Assembly (NCBI RefSeq): GCF_028453695.1
Contig: NC_135775.1
Coordinates: forward strand, 9,998,046-10,062,045
Direction of reading: 5' to 3'
DNA from: Augochlora pura
Lineage: Eukaryota > Arthropoda > Insecta > Hymenoptera > Halictidae
Length of the DNA stretch: 64,000 nucleotides
How positions within the stretch are numbered: the stretch's first letter is position 1; each line of letters begins with the position of its first letter. The notes under the pieces were generated by a model. It did no database searches, was not told where the DNA came from, and saw only the letters and a program-made list of their open reading frames with translations. This document shows, piece after piece, positions 1 through 11,370 of this stretch. The translations under genes and the position numbers were made by a program.

Positions 1-870
1 TGGTAGCATAGAAATTATTTCGAAAAAAGATATAGTCTATTTTCAATTAAAATATTCTGCAAAATAGCTTAGTCCTCTTCACCGTCGCGTTCTGTCCTGA
101 AAAGACACCAGCAAGTTCCGTTGACATTATCTGCGAAGATTCCCGCGCAAACGAAAGCGACAAATTGCAACCGGCAGGTTGCAACGTGAATCCACCTGTA
201 GGTCGATTTCGGGACCGACAAAGTAGAACGTGTTGTGCGCTGCGCAGACGTTGAACGGTGCGCCGGAGCGCAAGAACCGTGAACTGCGCGCGGGATGAGC
301 AGCGGAGTGCATCGTGTGCACTTAAACGAGCTCAATCGTACGCGACCCCATTTAAATAACGACGAATTGGATCCCGGAGTGTCTCGTTTTCTCTACGACT
401 GCGACGACGTCGCTCCGCAATCTTTGCTCGGAGCAAAAGAGCGAAGCGGCGAGCGTCTCTTGCTCGACTCGACTCGACTCGGTTTCCCGTCTCAACCGAC
501 TTCTCCCGAGAAGTTCGGAACGATCCGGTTGCCGCCGGTTGCGCCAGGTATTCCTTACCGGCAAATTGAGTTCCGGCGATTTCGTTAACGTCAGCACTTT
601 GCTGACCGGCCACGATTTCTTGTAATCGAGACGATTAATCGAGGCGACGTGGATCGCGTCGCCGCCGCGCCTCGGAATAGCAGCGTGACGATATCTAGGA
701 ACGGTGTCCTTGGCGACACTTCTTCGGTAAAAATGATCGCAGTAGTTACAAAACAACTGTATCTTCATTGCGTTAACGCCGGAACCGTTGAAGTTCCCTT
801 GCGAGAAATTGTTAAGTAAATTGGTTTGTTCGCGCACGTGTCCCCGATAGGAGCCGATGGAAACTGCAAT
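1..870. other. Unassigned GC- and CpG-rich block
   Basis: No recognisable gene. The block is rich in CpG and contains a short CTCGA tandem (four units near 465-483). Several short frames are open on both strands, as expected from GC-rich DNA, and none shows a recognisable domain. It could be a diverged regulatory or exonic island; the sequence alone does not decide. Confidence 0.4.
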
Positions 871-2509
871 GGAGGAGTTCCTGTACTTCTAGCGTTGATT
901 CGTAAATGCAATCATACCGCTCTCAAAGTAACGTGAAAGTATCTGTTATGGAATACTTTTCAAGATTATCGTAGTTACAATTGTAACTAGATAGTGCTGT
1001 TGTTGAATATTTCTAAATAACTAATGACTTTTAAAATATTTATCAGACAATGAAAAATTCTAGTACACAATAAGGAACGCTATGTTTTAGCTGAGAAACG
1101 CCCTGTTTGTATAAACATTTTGTTTAAACCTAATTGCTATATAAACAGTATTTCTGCGTGTGAGTTTATAGAGAACAATATTTAAAAATATAGGTTCAAA
1201 TACTCACAAGGCAAGGTTATCCATTCAGCGGTATTGGCTATCTCTTAAAAACTTGCAACTTTGTTATAACACGAACTATTGTTATTTCTTCGCAGCAATT
1301 ACATTCGCTGGAAACAGTTAGCCGAGTAACAGGAATGCTAACGAAACTAGTAAATTTTATACCGTAATCAAATTGTAACTTGTTTAGGACTCGGAGGATC
1401 TTTAAGAAGGGTATTATACATTCAGTGAATTACCGCGGCAACTGCAGCCAGTAGACATAATCTTCCGCGAGCACCTCGCGGCGTTAGCGGAGCAAAGAAA
1501 TCGCCAGCCTTGGAAATGTAAATTGGAAAATGACTGTAAGCAGCGACGAAAGATTAAGCAAATTTTGTGAATTATAAGCTGTTGGCTCCCGGCAGGAATT
1601 ATTTACTGTACCTCGCTTAACGAGCATTACAGTCTAGCGAAGTCGGTTTAAAAACTCAGCACAACACTTGGTTAGCTGACCCCGCAAGATTTCAAACAAA
1701 TATCATTAGCTCGAAAGTATCCGCTACCCCGGGCATTTGGTCGGAATCGCGAGCACAGGGCAAATATTAACGTTGCAAGCAAACGCGAGAACTCGAAAAA
1801 GAATACGTGTTGAAAAAAGAAGAGTAAAGAAACGGAATGAAATAGTTGACCTAAAACGCTCGAGGATCGTTGACATAACCGTCGATTGTTTGAATCGCTT
1901 TATTATAAATTGTAACACTTTCTGCGACACACCAGACTTCTTTGATAGTCTTTTCACCTCGTTCAGAATCTCTACTGTCGCCGAAGTTCATGGCTTATCT
2001 TAAAATTCTAATCGTTTCAGCGCTTGCTCTTAGTTTAACAAGGGACGGTCCCGAACCCGGAAATTCGAAAAGTTCTGGAACTTTGGGAATGTGTAGAGTA
2101 TACGTAATTATATATTACGCAATTTTCTTTTCTTGCGTAAATTTCGTTTAAGGGATAGAAATTAACCCGAAATATTCGGCAATTTATTATCTTATTACGT
2201 CTTTTGTCTAAATCTAATAGAAAACATACAAAATATCGATTATTTATTTATAACGTTTCCCAAGACTTTCATTATCTTATACAGTTCGTGAATTATTACA
2301 ATGAAACAAAAAAATAGCTGAATATTTTCCATCCCTCAAAAATTTAGATACAAAAAATTACGTTATACACATCTAGATATGTTCTACAAATCGACAAAGT
2401 AGAATTTTTTTGAATTTCCGGGTTGGGGATCATCCCTCGCAAGTCTACTAACATTTTCACTAATTTTTATTTCTTTATCTTATATAACAGAGAGTTTCTC
2501 AAGGGTAGA
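871..2509. other. AT-rich unassigned stretch
   Basis: Mostly AT-rich with a more mixed patch at 1420-1700. I see no coding signal, RNA gene or repeat with clear boundaries. A LINE remnant begins near the end, so some flanking sequence from about 2420 may be degraded upstream sequence of that element. Confidence 0.35.
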
Positions 2510-2911
2510 AAATTCTTCAAATACTTTCACCATCCTTCTGCTAAACCATGGTCTTCGCGTGGAAATCTATTCAAGGATTTTATTTGTCGGACGAACAGAC
2601 TTCCAGCAGACCACTTGCAATTAGCTACCACCCTTTTTAAAATTAAGCTGGCTCCTGATATAAAATGCGAGAATAGCGGCTTGGTACAGGAACTGAACCG
2701 TGTAATACGGGAATGTTTTAATCTAGACGACGAAACGAATGGCTTAATAAACAAACTGTGTAGCACTGGTTGTTTCCCAGTTTTTGCAATCGTCTCCTTT
2801 TCAAGCAAGCAATACGCCACTCCCTTGTCGTACATCTACAAATTCTTGAAAATCGGAGTCTCCATCTTTAATCAACACACTATTTGCAGGACACAGATCG
2901 AATTTTACTAG
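2510..2911 (+). pseudogene. Non-LTR retrotransposon ORF2 C-terminal fragment (LINE remnant)
   Basis: The plus frame encodes about 133 residues resembling the segment after the RNase H domain of insect LINE ORF2 proteins. Visible hallmarks are an HPSAKPW stretch, then FKDFICRTNRLPADH, then a Cys-containing KCENSG, a LNRVIREC segment and a terminal IYKFLK. In this family the Cys segment normally reads C-x(1-2)-C-G followed by H-x4-C. Here the second Cys position is Ser (codon AGC) and the His position is Arg (codon CGT), each explicable by one base change, so the zinc-knuckle-like motif is broken. No reverse transcriptase domain lies upstream, so the copy is 5' truncated or decayed. The frame ends at the TAG at 2909-2911. 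The match is from memory of family patterns, not from a search. Confidence 0.62.
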
Positions 2912-3129
2912 CATTTCTAAGAAGGTAAAATCAGCGAATGTTGAATAAAGATCCGCTTTTTAAAACACGTTTAATATTTATTTGCAAAACAGACAATACG
3001 ATTTTGATAGGAAGTGCACAACGAGGATTGTTTGGAACTTGCAAAAAGATTCTTTCAAATATGCAACGAAATTTTGAAAGAAATTAAACTCTTTAACAAG
3101 ATATCAGTATCTCTCCCACGCATAGTGTA

Positions 3130-3568
3130 TTAACAGTAGAACCACCGAGCCCTAATTGCGACTAATATGTATATGTATAATTTCATAAGAATGAGAATAA
3201 ATGTTATTTACTTAACCCTTTGCACTCGAGTGGTGACTCTGAGGCACCACTAAAATTGTGATACAACGTTCCGAGATCATTTTGATACATTACCGTCAAA
3301 GTTTATATTTAAAAACTGTGTTAAATAGCGAAACTATTGCAAGAATAAATTTCATATGTATAAAAGTGCACTTCGTTGCATAAAATAAAAATACTATTAG
3401 TCAGAGAAGTTATTCTAAATTTACAGTTAAAATTGTTTCGAGTGCAAAGGGTTAAACTTTGCAGGCTGTCTACTATAATGTACGCTTGAATAAAGAAGTT
3501 TATCTAAAAATTTCTCCTAGAAACCCGTATCAATATCAAGAATTGTAAAAGAATAGTTCTAGTATCAA
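3130..3568. mobile_element. MITE family C, copy 1, split by a nested MITE
   Basis: The left end reads TTAACAGTAGAACCACCGAG and closely matches the left end of the copy at 40087. The following ACTAATATGTAT is also shared. The right part after 3456 (TATCTAAAAATTTCTCC, then TAGTTCTAGTATCAA) aligns with the interior and right end of the 40087 copy. The family has TTAA-bounded terminal inverted repeats and no coding capacity. The right TTAA has decayed to TCAA. A 240-bp family B element interrupts it at 3212-3455. Removing that element and one TTAA gives a continuous family C sequence. Confidence 0.68.
3212..3455 (+). mobile_element. MITE family B, copy 1 (TTAA-flanked, nested)
   Basis: The element starts TTAACCCTTTGCACTCGAG and ends with the inverted counterpart CGAGTGCAAAGGGTTAA. 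It is about 236 bp between the duplicated TTAA sites. The first 90 bp align with the copy at 59358, and the first 45 bp with an inverted partial copy ending at 37852. It encodes no protein. TTAA duplication and termini starting CCC fit a piggyBac-type transposase acting in trans, which is inference from the termini. Confidence 0.8.
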
Positions 3569-4368
3569 CGTAACTTTCTGATATGTATCGTGTATGCTGC
3601 TGATACTACATTAGTGAATTTTACAACATAATAAAAAGCAGCTGGTTTTCCCGTGGAAATTGCCAAATAAATAAATTAAAGAAAGAAAGAAAGAAATAAT
3701 CGGGTTGGCAACAATGGCTCTCGGGTCTTATTTCCCGGTAGCATCTGTTGGTCGCGCGACCGACAGACGATAAGGCGAAAGAATGGCGTGAAACCGCACG
3801 CGTGTCTCGCGTCTTCCGCAATAGTTGGCGGTTATCGCGGGGAAAAGTCAAGGTGAGGACGATCAACCTGCGATCGTCTGGGCCGCGTCATCAAGAAGTT
3901 ACGTGAACCCCCCGGTTATTGAAACGCAGAAGAGGGAGGAACGAGGAGAGGAGACCTTGTCGATAGCCAAGTATCCAATAACTGGTCGACGCTATCGCCA
4001 GTCGTCCGAGACCGCCAGTCGCCGGTTTTCCGGTTCGAACTGGATAGGAACGTCGGGGCGCCGGTTCATTGTTCCTCTCGGAACGACTGGTGGAAGCAGA
4101 ACTTTGGCATCGGAGCGCGCGCACCTGTCACAGCCTGGGCTGCCTCGCCTTCCTTTTTCAACCGCGCCTCATGAAACCTCGAATTATTCCGGCCTCTTTT
4201 TTTTCTCACGTTCGCCGAATCGCTCGAATATCGCCCGGCTCATCTCGGCTCGCTCGTTTGCTGGTTCGATACCGTTCTCTGTCCCGGTGTTTAACACCTC
4301 CGCGCTTGTTATTTGACTACAGTCGCCGCTGAAAGCGCGCTGACCCATTTTCAAACCGGAGCTGTGCT
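3569..4368. other. GC-rich island, unassigned
   Basis: The core, about 3710-4340, is GC- and CpG-rich between AT-rich flanks. Frames of up to 163 codons are open on the plus strand, with a 77-codon frame antisense, and none shows a recognisable domain. A donor-like AAG|GTGAGG occurs at about 3847-3855. Island composition of this kind can mark promoters or 5' exons in insects, but no start, acceptor or conserved peptide supports a gene. Confidence 0.3.
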
Positions 4369-4680
4369 AATTCAATTACGTAATTCGGTTTCGCAATTTA
4401 ATTACATTGTATTTCAATTATGCAGTAATTCGATTACGTTGCAATTCGATTACATAATCCACAGCTTTCCGTTCATTCGATTACTAATTATTTTAATAAC
4501 CAGCGCAATTACAATACAATGTAATTGGAACGAAATGTAATTCACATCAAATGTAATTGAAATACAACGTAATTGAAATACAACGTAATTGTCATAAAAC
4601 TGGATTGAGATACAACGTAATTGAAATACAACGTAATTGAAATACAACATAATTGTAATAAAACTGGATTAAGATACAGT
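4369..4680. repeat. 16-bp satellite with 64-bp higher-order unit and inverted arm
   Basis: From 4505 to 4680 the sequence steps in exact 16-bp units (11 units) related to GTAATTGAAATACAAC. The last eight units form two successive 64-bp blocks, each made of two near-consensus units, a third starting RTAATTG, and a fourth starting TGGATTRAGATAC. Upstream, at about 4373-4460, the same motif occurs in reverse orientation (for example ATTGTATTTCAATTA), so the locus is an imperfect inverted repeat. Short frames here are repeat artefacts. Confidence 0.85.
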
Positions 4681-4768
4681 TCTTCAAATTACAAACCAGA
4701 ATTTCGAAGATGTAAGATAATTACATTTTCATGTTTTCAATTCGTATTATCTGTTAAGTTATCATCTT

Positions 4769-4826
4769 TTAACGCTTGTCGGACGTACATGAGTTAGGTC
4801 TGAATATCCGAGTTCGTAAGGGTTAA
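4769..4826. mobile_element. Possible very short TTAA-bounded element
   Basis: A 58-bp segment begins TTAACGCTTGTCGGAC and ends GTTCGTAAGGGTTAA. The ends are imperfect inverted repeats (TTAACGCTT against TTAACCCTT). It could be an internally deleted MITE or chance. No second copy was seen in the window. Confidence 0.3.
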
Positions 4827-5343
4827 TTCGTCATTTTACTTCAATTACATCGTAATTCATAATTTTCTGGTTCAACATTTAAGCTTTCGCCAATAACTCA
4901 GCGTTGTGAAAAATCTGAAAGTCTGAATCATAGTTGCACTCCAGCGAAAGTGGTACTTGGAAGTATTGCATTTATATTTACGGTGGATAGACGGATTCCG
5001 ATTGTCCTGGCTTGTTGAGACAGCGAGACGCTATCGAGCACGTCTGCCATGAATATGTACGTAGCTCCGGATGAAGTTTTGATGCGGTAATCGCTGAACT
5101 TCGGCGTCGGAGAAGACTTAGGAAATAGAAAGGATCAAGGTCGTTTTCGCTCCTCTTGGATTAGTTCGATAATTCGATGTTTGCCTTGTTTATTATTAAA
5201 AGCGCAGCCTGTGAAGTTGCGACGAGGAAATTTCGATGGAGAGATGGACGTTTTCGCGATGGTTGAATAGCTATTTATACTGTAAAAATGTTTGCGCGAA
5301 TAATTGCATCGAAATTTCTTAAAGATCTCTTCTAAAAACTATT
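4827..5343. other. Unassigned, mixed composition
   Basis: I see no gene, RNA gene or bounded repeat here. Composition is close to the window average, with a mildly GC-rich centre at 5000-5150. Confidence 0.3.
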
Positions 5344-5729
5344 TTAACCAGTTAACCGGCTGCGACGATATATTTATAAATCCGGTGAACACGACGTCGT
5401 TTTTCATCGTGGAATTTTTTAAAAGTAATTGGTTTTTCTATTAGAGAAATATTTATGCGCATTTAATATTAAAACCGAGCGCGACCATGCGGTAACGCTT
5501 TGAATTTGCCCAGTTTATTTTCAAACACTACGTTTTTTTATATGCAATATGCAGGCTGTTGGAATATACCAAAGAAAAACTGTATATGTGTGCATATTTA
5601 ACAACGATTCAATTAATGGGAATATTTCATTTCGATATTTTCTAAATATGCCATAAAATAGCTTCTCATCGCGAGGAAGAAATGTCCCCATTATGAAACA
5701 AACTAAACAAAAGTTGATTCTCTGGTTAA
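5344..5729. mobile_element. Possible MITE family E, copy 2
   Basis: The left end TTAACCAGTTAACCGGC resembles the left end of the family E element at 56985 (TTAACCAGTTAACTGCGG). A TTAA-bounded candidate right end, CTGGTTAA, lies at 5722-5729. Only about eight terminal bases are clearly inverted, so the right boundary is uncertain. There is no coding capacity. Confidence 0.4.
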
Positions 5730-7202
5730 CATGTAAACCAGCGTATAGGAACTCAATGGAACGGTTTGTCTAAGAAATGTATCTGATAACAGAATTTTCC
5801 AAGCAATCAGTTCAATATTATTACAAGTTTATGAAAACGGCACTAGTGACGTCTTCGACTAAAAGTTTTGGTACCTCGCCAGGAGTGACGACAGGGATTT
5901 CCTATTATTGCCGCGCCGCGTTCGGTTGACGTCAAGGTTTTGCGTACGTTGGTCTTGTGCTCCAGAGTTTCAACGTGATTTCATAACACACCAGCCCATA
6001 ATCCGCACGGTTAATCCTTCCTATATCATTTCGATCAGAGATGCAATTAACTTTGTTCCATATTCATCTCGAGTCAGAATTAAATTACGATCGGAATTCT
6101 GCACTAGTCAAGCTCTATCAACTCCGAATAAGTACGCAAGATGGTCCGCGAGCTTTCATGCAAACGTGAAAATATTCTGCAACTGTTACAAAAAACAGCA
6201 GCCTCGTAGAAACATCTTTTCTTTAATATTTTATATATTCTTTATTATAGACACACATTTCATAATAAATTTAAACAATTATTACAAGTATACATATATC
6301 AATTATATATTTTTTTTTATTAAATATAGATATTATTCAATTTCCGTAATCTTTTTAATATCTGAAATTGTATTTGCTCATTTTTGGCATAGACGCGTAC
6401 GATCTAACCATGGTCGGTTTAAAATTCGGTCGTACGTATGTAAAATTTCCGAAATTTGGTTAACTCAGGGGATCCGAGCACAGTGGAAGGAATGCAAAGT
6501 GCAGTGAAATCGCGGCGAGACTGACATTGACACGGTCAGATCCCGATCTCAGCGAATTTTTCTTCGTTAACGCGACGCAGACGTCGACGATATACGGGCG
6601 TGTAGTAGCGCGATGACCAGTCTATCTTCGTTCCGCAATACATGCTTATCTAGAGAGCCAGCTATTTCCGGCTCCCGAGGGACATTAGCGGCAGACACCA
6701 GTCGAAGATAATATCCGAGGGCAATAGTTGCCAGCGAGAGCATCCCTCCGGTGTTTCCCTGGTTTTCGGTTCAGGTGACGCGAAAGCTCGCAACCGCTGC
6801 AATCCGGCTGTGAAATTAATCCCCGATGCCACCCTCCGTGAATGATCCCTCGATCGATCGGACCGTTTATTAATATTCCCCATTAATTGTTCATTTTATT
6901 CGCATAAGCGCAAATTCCTTTCGAGTTTAAACGGAACGTCGAGACAATATTTGAAAAAATAATAGCGGAGCTCGGTCGTAAAATATAGAGACTAAAAGAG
7001 CCGGCGAATGTAGAAAGTCGATGTAAGTCAACAAAGTAAATTCGTGGATAATGAAGTACAATTTAATATTCTATAAAATGCGATGGCAAGAAGATTGTAA
7101 TTATTTTATGTAAGCTGCCTTCAGGCTGTAACTTAATAGGAGAAGAAAATGTTAAATAAAATATTAAACTAAATATGAAATATTGAACCAAAATATTTTC
7201 TT
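5730..7202. other. Unassigned; includes a 199-codon spurious frame and a CRE-like octamer
   Basis: A plus-strand frame at 5908-6507 is the longest here, but its middle is a run of Ile, Tyr, Phe and Asn codons from AT-rich DNA, with no domain, so I do not call it a gene. TGACGTCA occurs at 5927-5934. The block at 6500-6860 is GC-richer and unassigned, and 6900-7200 is AT-rich. Confidence 0.35.
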
Positions 7203-7264
7203 CTTTTTTTATGTAGAATCACCCCCTGCCCGGTTGTAGTACGATTTCCGGGACACCCTGCATA
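7203..7264 (+). mobile_element. DNA-transposon-like terminus ending in CACCCTGCATA
   Basis: The segment CCCGGTTGTAGTACGATTTC followed by CGGGACACCCTGCATA matches a diverged segment at 30283-30330. Termini ending in ACCCTGTATA are common on insect DNA elements. Only one end is visible, so the element type and its other boundary are unknown. Confidence 0.5.
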
Positions 7265-7310
7265 GTGAATTTATATTTTGTTATATTTTTTATTTACATT
7301 TTTGAAACAT

Positions 7311-7375
7311 TTGTTGTCCAATGCATATTCTGGAAGTTGCATGAAATGTACAAGTTGCGTGGACCACACTGTATA
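7311..7375 (+). mobile_element. Dispersed repeat terminus (copy of 26546-26608)
   Basis: This 65-bp segment and 26546-26608 share TTGTTGTCCAATGC at the start, then GGAAGTTGCA, a variant of ACAAGTTRCRTGGACCACMC, and end in CTGTATA. The same ACCCTGTATA-type end occurs in the unit just upstream. It is probably the end of an old transposon copy; no transposase frame is visible. Confidence 0.6.
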
Positions 7376-8040
7376 CTCACAACCAGTATGTCATTATATA
7401 TAAATGTCATTATATTTATTATCGTCCATCGGAAATTACAGCAGAAAGTTATCGTTTTCATTTATTGATACTAATATTCAGTATGGAAAATGGAAATATT
7501 AGTTCGGCTGGTCCCGTATCCCAACCACGATATTTTCAAAGCTTTCTAAGTAATGAATTCGTCGGATAGTGTGAAACAGTTTTTAATAACTTTTTATGCG
7601 ATTTCTAAACGTCGGAAAACCGGTTCGACGCGGAACAGTCGAACGGCAAACGATATTTACATTCGTCACACGGCAGCTCTAGCGACGCGTGAATTTTGAA
7701 AAATGATTCGTTTTACACGGATCACGTGGCAGACGGCTCGCATTTCATTCGAACATCTGCGGTCCGGTCACAACATACGGAGACGATCAAATTGTTCGCA
7801 GCGCAAACGAACATCGACGCTCGCAGACGGTATTTTATCTCTTTTCAGCATAATTGTGCTCGACACAATTCCAGAGAAGAACGAATCAACATTTTTTTTT
7901 CTTTCCATTGTGACATATTTCTGCGTGGTCTGCGAATTTTTGTCCGTTTGTTCGCGAAGACAAAATTACCTCCTCGAAAAAGATTAACATGGAAACCGTG
8001 ACGCGGAAAACAAAGTTTCATACCACTGTGATTTTTTCAT
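7376..8040. other. Unassigned
   Basis: No supported feature. Two overlapping plus frames at 7696-8001 are not recognisable. Composition changes from AT-rich to mixed at about 7600. Confidence 0.3.
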
Positions 8041-8271
8041 GCGAAAAATCGTAGCTCTTTCAAATAAAAAATTGCACCTCATCCGTATTAAATATTGTAA
8101 TTCGTCGGTATTAAATATCATAGTTCGTCCGCATTATATATCATAGTTGTTCCATATTAAAAATCGCAGGTTGTCCGTGTTGAAAATTCAAGATTGCACA
8201 TATGAAAAATCGTAGTTGGTCGATGTTAAAAATTGCAGCTCGTTAATGAATAAAAATTGTAAGTTTGCACG
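8041..8271. repeat. 23-bp minisatellite, about ten units
   Basis: Successive units start at about 8041, 8064, 8087, 8110, 8133, 8156, 8179, 8202, 8225 and 8249. The period is 23 bp with one 24-bp step. The consensus is close to ATTAAAAATCGTAGTTCG followed by TCCGT. Units have diverged by substitution but the phase is kept. It is non-coding. Confidence 0.85.
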
Positions 8272-8580
8272 AGTCTGAAAAGGATCGGCCGAGGTAAAAA
8301 TATCTTTACGCTGAGACTAATTGTCGGATAGCGTAACGAACATCATATCGCTTGGTTATTGTTCCCAGCCAATTATGATTGTTACGCAACGGATAATTAA
8401 TTTGTTGGACTCGTGCAAACGGTTGGGAGTACCTCCAAAGCGACGATTTGTTCAAAGAATCGCGTGAACTTAATTCTCTGGGAAGGCGAGATTGGCCTCG
8501 TTGAGATCAGCCTAAAAAAATTACACAAAATTTCAGATAAAAATCGTAAAAGCTCGGCGAAGTTTGTCGAGGTCGTTGAA
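8272..8580. other. Unassigned
   Basis: No feature recognised between the 23-bp array and the three-copy repeat that follows. Short frames are open on both strands and neither is recognisable. Confidence 0.3.
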
Positions 8581-8599
8581 ATCACGAAGAATAAAGGAG

Positions 8600-8765
8600 A
8601 AGTAAATCGCTTATGGTCGGACACAGCTTAAACCAGTGGAATTGGCTGTACGCAATCGAGTAAGGAGAATCGGATCGCCCGTGGTCAGACGTTATTTTCA
8701 AACCGATATGATGAACGTTGTATGAAATGGTCTGCGTGAAAAGGGATCGCCTATGGTCAGACACA
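8600..8765. repeat. Three-copy short repeat around ATCGCYYRTGGTCRGAC
   Basis: The motif occurs at about 8605, 8674 and 8746 at spacings of roughly 66-73 bp. Two of the copies continue with ACA and an AAACCA element. It looks like a decayed tandem repeat. Confidence 0.55.
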
Positions 8766-10250
8766 AACCAATGCTACCGTGCAGATTCTATAAGTGGAGA
8801 AAACATTTTCCTGTGCATAATATTTAAAACAGCAACATATTCTTTCTGTCAACATTAATTCTTGAAGAGGAATTCTGCTTGATGTTTTTTGAAAAAGAGC
8901 GCGGTGTACATTTCATAGATGGTCAGTTGGTTTCTTTTAAATACTTTTTATTCAAATATTTTATTTTAATAACAATTATTCATTATTCGTCGCAAATGGT
9001 TCTGTCTATTTATACGAATGATTCTTTATTCTTAATAATTCTTTATTCGAATAAGCTATTTACGTAATAATGCGAATAGTTGTTGACTGTGTTCGTCTCT
9101 ACGTAATTGTATAACATAAGCACAGTTCCTAGGCGAATCAATTTTTATTCTAATCAAATCTAATTTGGATAAATATTTCTTTAGATAAATTTTTATTCGA
9201 TCGCATATTTATTCAATAGCGTCGAATATAATTTTATTCGTTAGTATTTTTATCTCTTGCCCATCATTTGCGCTAATGAAACACGAAACTTGACTGTTTT
9301 ATCTCTGAAGTGACTGACATTAACAATAACTCGTATTCACTAGCAACTGCACTCTCGTCGTAGATACTCTGCTTCACAAAATGCTTATTTGTATTACTTA
9401 AATGCAATCATACCGTGTAATGCATATCATTAGATGAAACATTAGATTAATACGTTGAAACTAGACTGTGAATTTCTATGCGAAATAAAGATTGTATTGA
9501 ACAGTAATTTCTGATCTGGCACATTAAAAAAAAAATCGATTCTTTCTTCTATAGTGCATGAAAAATACGTTGTTGAAAGAAAATTTACAAATTTTAACAA
9601 TTACCAAAGTTATAAGTCTTTAAAGTGGCAGATGTGGAATGGGTTCTTCTCATCAAGCAAAACTTTAAACGCGTTTCTCCGGAAACGTCATTTTTCAAAC
9701 TGGCGGGGCAATTATCTCGAAAACTAATTAATCGATTTAAGTGAATACTACTTTTAATAAAGGATATACTTTCTCGTAGGCAGTGAATCTTTAATGTTTC
9801 AAAGTTTATTAATTTTTATGGAATATTTGTGGCATAATAATAAGAAATGTGGTACTTGATTTTCAAATGTCATAAAATAATTAAATGAGAGTTTTTGAAA
9901 ATATATTTGATCATGTGGTTTAGAATTTACAGTCGAAGAGTTAAATATCCTGTCATTCAAAGAGAATTCGTTGACAACCCCTACAGATTGTTCATTTTTG
10001 ATAGTTAGATAAAGTAAAAAAATATATATATGTATATATAACCTACGATTATCATCTTATTTATTTATAATACGTTCTAAAAATTTCGCAAAAATAACCT
10101 TCTTTTTAACTTTATGACGAAACCTTTCTTTAAATAGGAGATACTTTCTATTCAAAAATTTGAATATGTTGGCAATAATGTATCTCTCTCTTCTCAATTT
10201 AGTTTGCTCAGCTTCGCTCCGAACGCAGAAATTTCGCAGTCTAATTGTAG
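8766..10250. other. AT-rich unassigned stretch
   Basis: Low-complexity AT-rich DNA with scattered TTATTCG-like words around 8960-9250. No gene or bounded element is supported. Confidence 0.35.
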
Positions 10251-10995
10251 CGTAGGCACTATCAGCGGCCATTTTATGTCGCGACGAACCGATTAATACG
10301 CGTTCGGTCCTACAAGTGTGAGAAAAAATTCGAACGGAGTGAGAACGCGCTAACTAAATCATGCATCTCACCAGACGTGGGCTCGCGTCACCATATTGCC
10401 GGCCCAGAAACGGTCCTCCGTGAGCGTGCGGCGTCCTACTTGCCCAACTACAGCTAATAGCACCATATCCACGCGTGGTTCACGAGGGGTTCACTGTCAC
10501 CGGCGTTCACAAAGGGAACAAGTCCAGAACTGGGACCGCGTGGACCGGTTCACGGGGATCAACGGAGCGCGGAATTGTGTCTCGATTGAGGAAGTTCGAA
10601 TAAAGGAGCGAACCTTATCGTCGGGCGGCCGGGTATTCAATAATTGCTGAGCGCTAATCGAGCCGAGCCGGGACCGACGGGCTTACCGGTTTGAACCGGT
10701 CCGGACCACACTCTCGACGTTTCGGTGAATGGCTGCTCGAACCGGAAAGAACCAGCGGAGGCGTCATTCACGAGGAGCAAAGACCGAAGCGACGCGATCC
10801 GACGCGCCGCTCTCGTATTCCACGCGTACGCGTCGATACGCTTTTAGACGCGTACACGCTCTTCTTCGTCCTCTTGCTCTCGCCACGGATTTGTTTGCAA
10901 ACACGCTCGGACTTCGCTCGAACGTGACGCGTCGCTATTCCTCCGCGCGACGGAATCGCGGGAAAGGAGCCATTTACGAATCTGTCAAGATCTAA
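10251..10995. other. GC- and CpG-rich island
   Basis: A sharply bounded CpG-rich island between AT-rich flanks. It contains self-complementary pieces such as ACCGGTTTGAACCGGT near 10686. Overlapping plus frames of 78-88 codons show no domain. It may be a regulatory element or unrecognised first exon. It is followed by a 14-base T run at about 11005-11018. Confidence 0.35.
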
Positions 10996-11155
10996 AGGGC
11001 TTTCTTTTTTTTTTTTTGGTTAAAAACCGAAACACGGAAATCTTTTTCATTCTTTTGCCATTTCATTCATGGTTTTATTGATCTTGGGACAAGTTCCAGT
11101 TACTTTTTTAACCCTGAAACGCCCCCTTTATTTTCAAATCTATTTAAAATATTAT

Positions 11156-11370
11156 TTATAATTTTTAAAACATAATAAAACATTTATTAGATATATATTT
11201 ATTATTAGTATATATTGTCGGTTATATAATATTATTGTAAATAATATAATTATATAATATAATATTATATAATATGATTATTTATATAATATTATTTTTA
11301 AAACATAATAAAACGTTTATTTGATATATATTTATTATTAGTATATATTGTAAGTTATATAATATATAAC
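11156..11370. repeat. Direct duplication in AT-rich DNA (133-bp offset)
   Basis: About 75 bp beginning ATTTTTAAAACATAATAAAA at 11161 recurs at 11294 with three or four substitutions. Both copies end in GTTATATAATAT, separated by a block of ATAT-rich sequence. It is a local tandem duplication. Confidence 0.75.

Noticed and set aside
3270..3294. GAGATCATTTTGA resembles the start of the bantam microRNA.
   Set aside because: It lies inside MITE family B. The other full copy has a different sequence at this position, and the bases after the match do not continue the microRNA or form a precursor hairpin.
3847..3855. AAG|GTGAGG splice donor-like site in a GC-rich island.
   Set aside because: A single donor motif without a recognisable exon, start codon or partner acceptor is expected by chance.
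5908..6507. 199-codon plus-strand open frame.
   Set aside because: The centre is a string of Ile, Tyr, Phe and Asn codons from AT-rich DNA; no domain, no membrane-protein pattern with charged loops, and no supporting splice or promoter signal.
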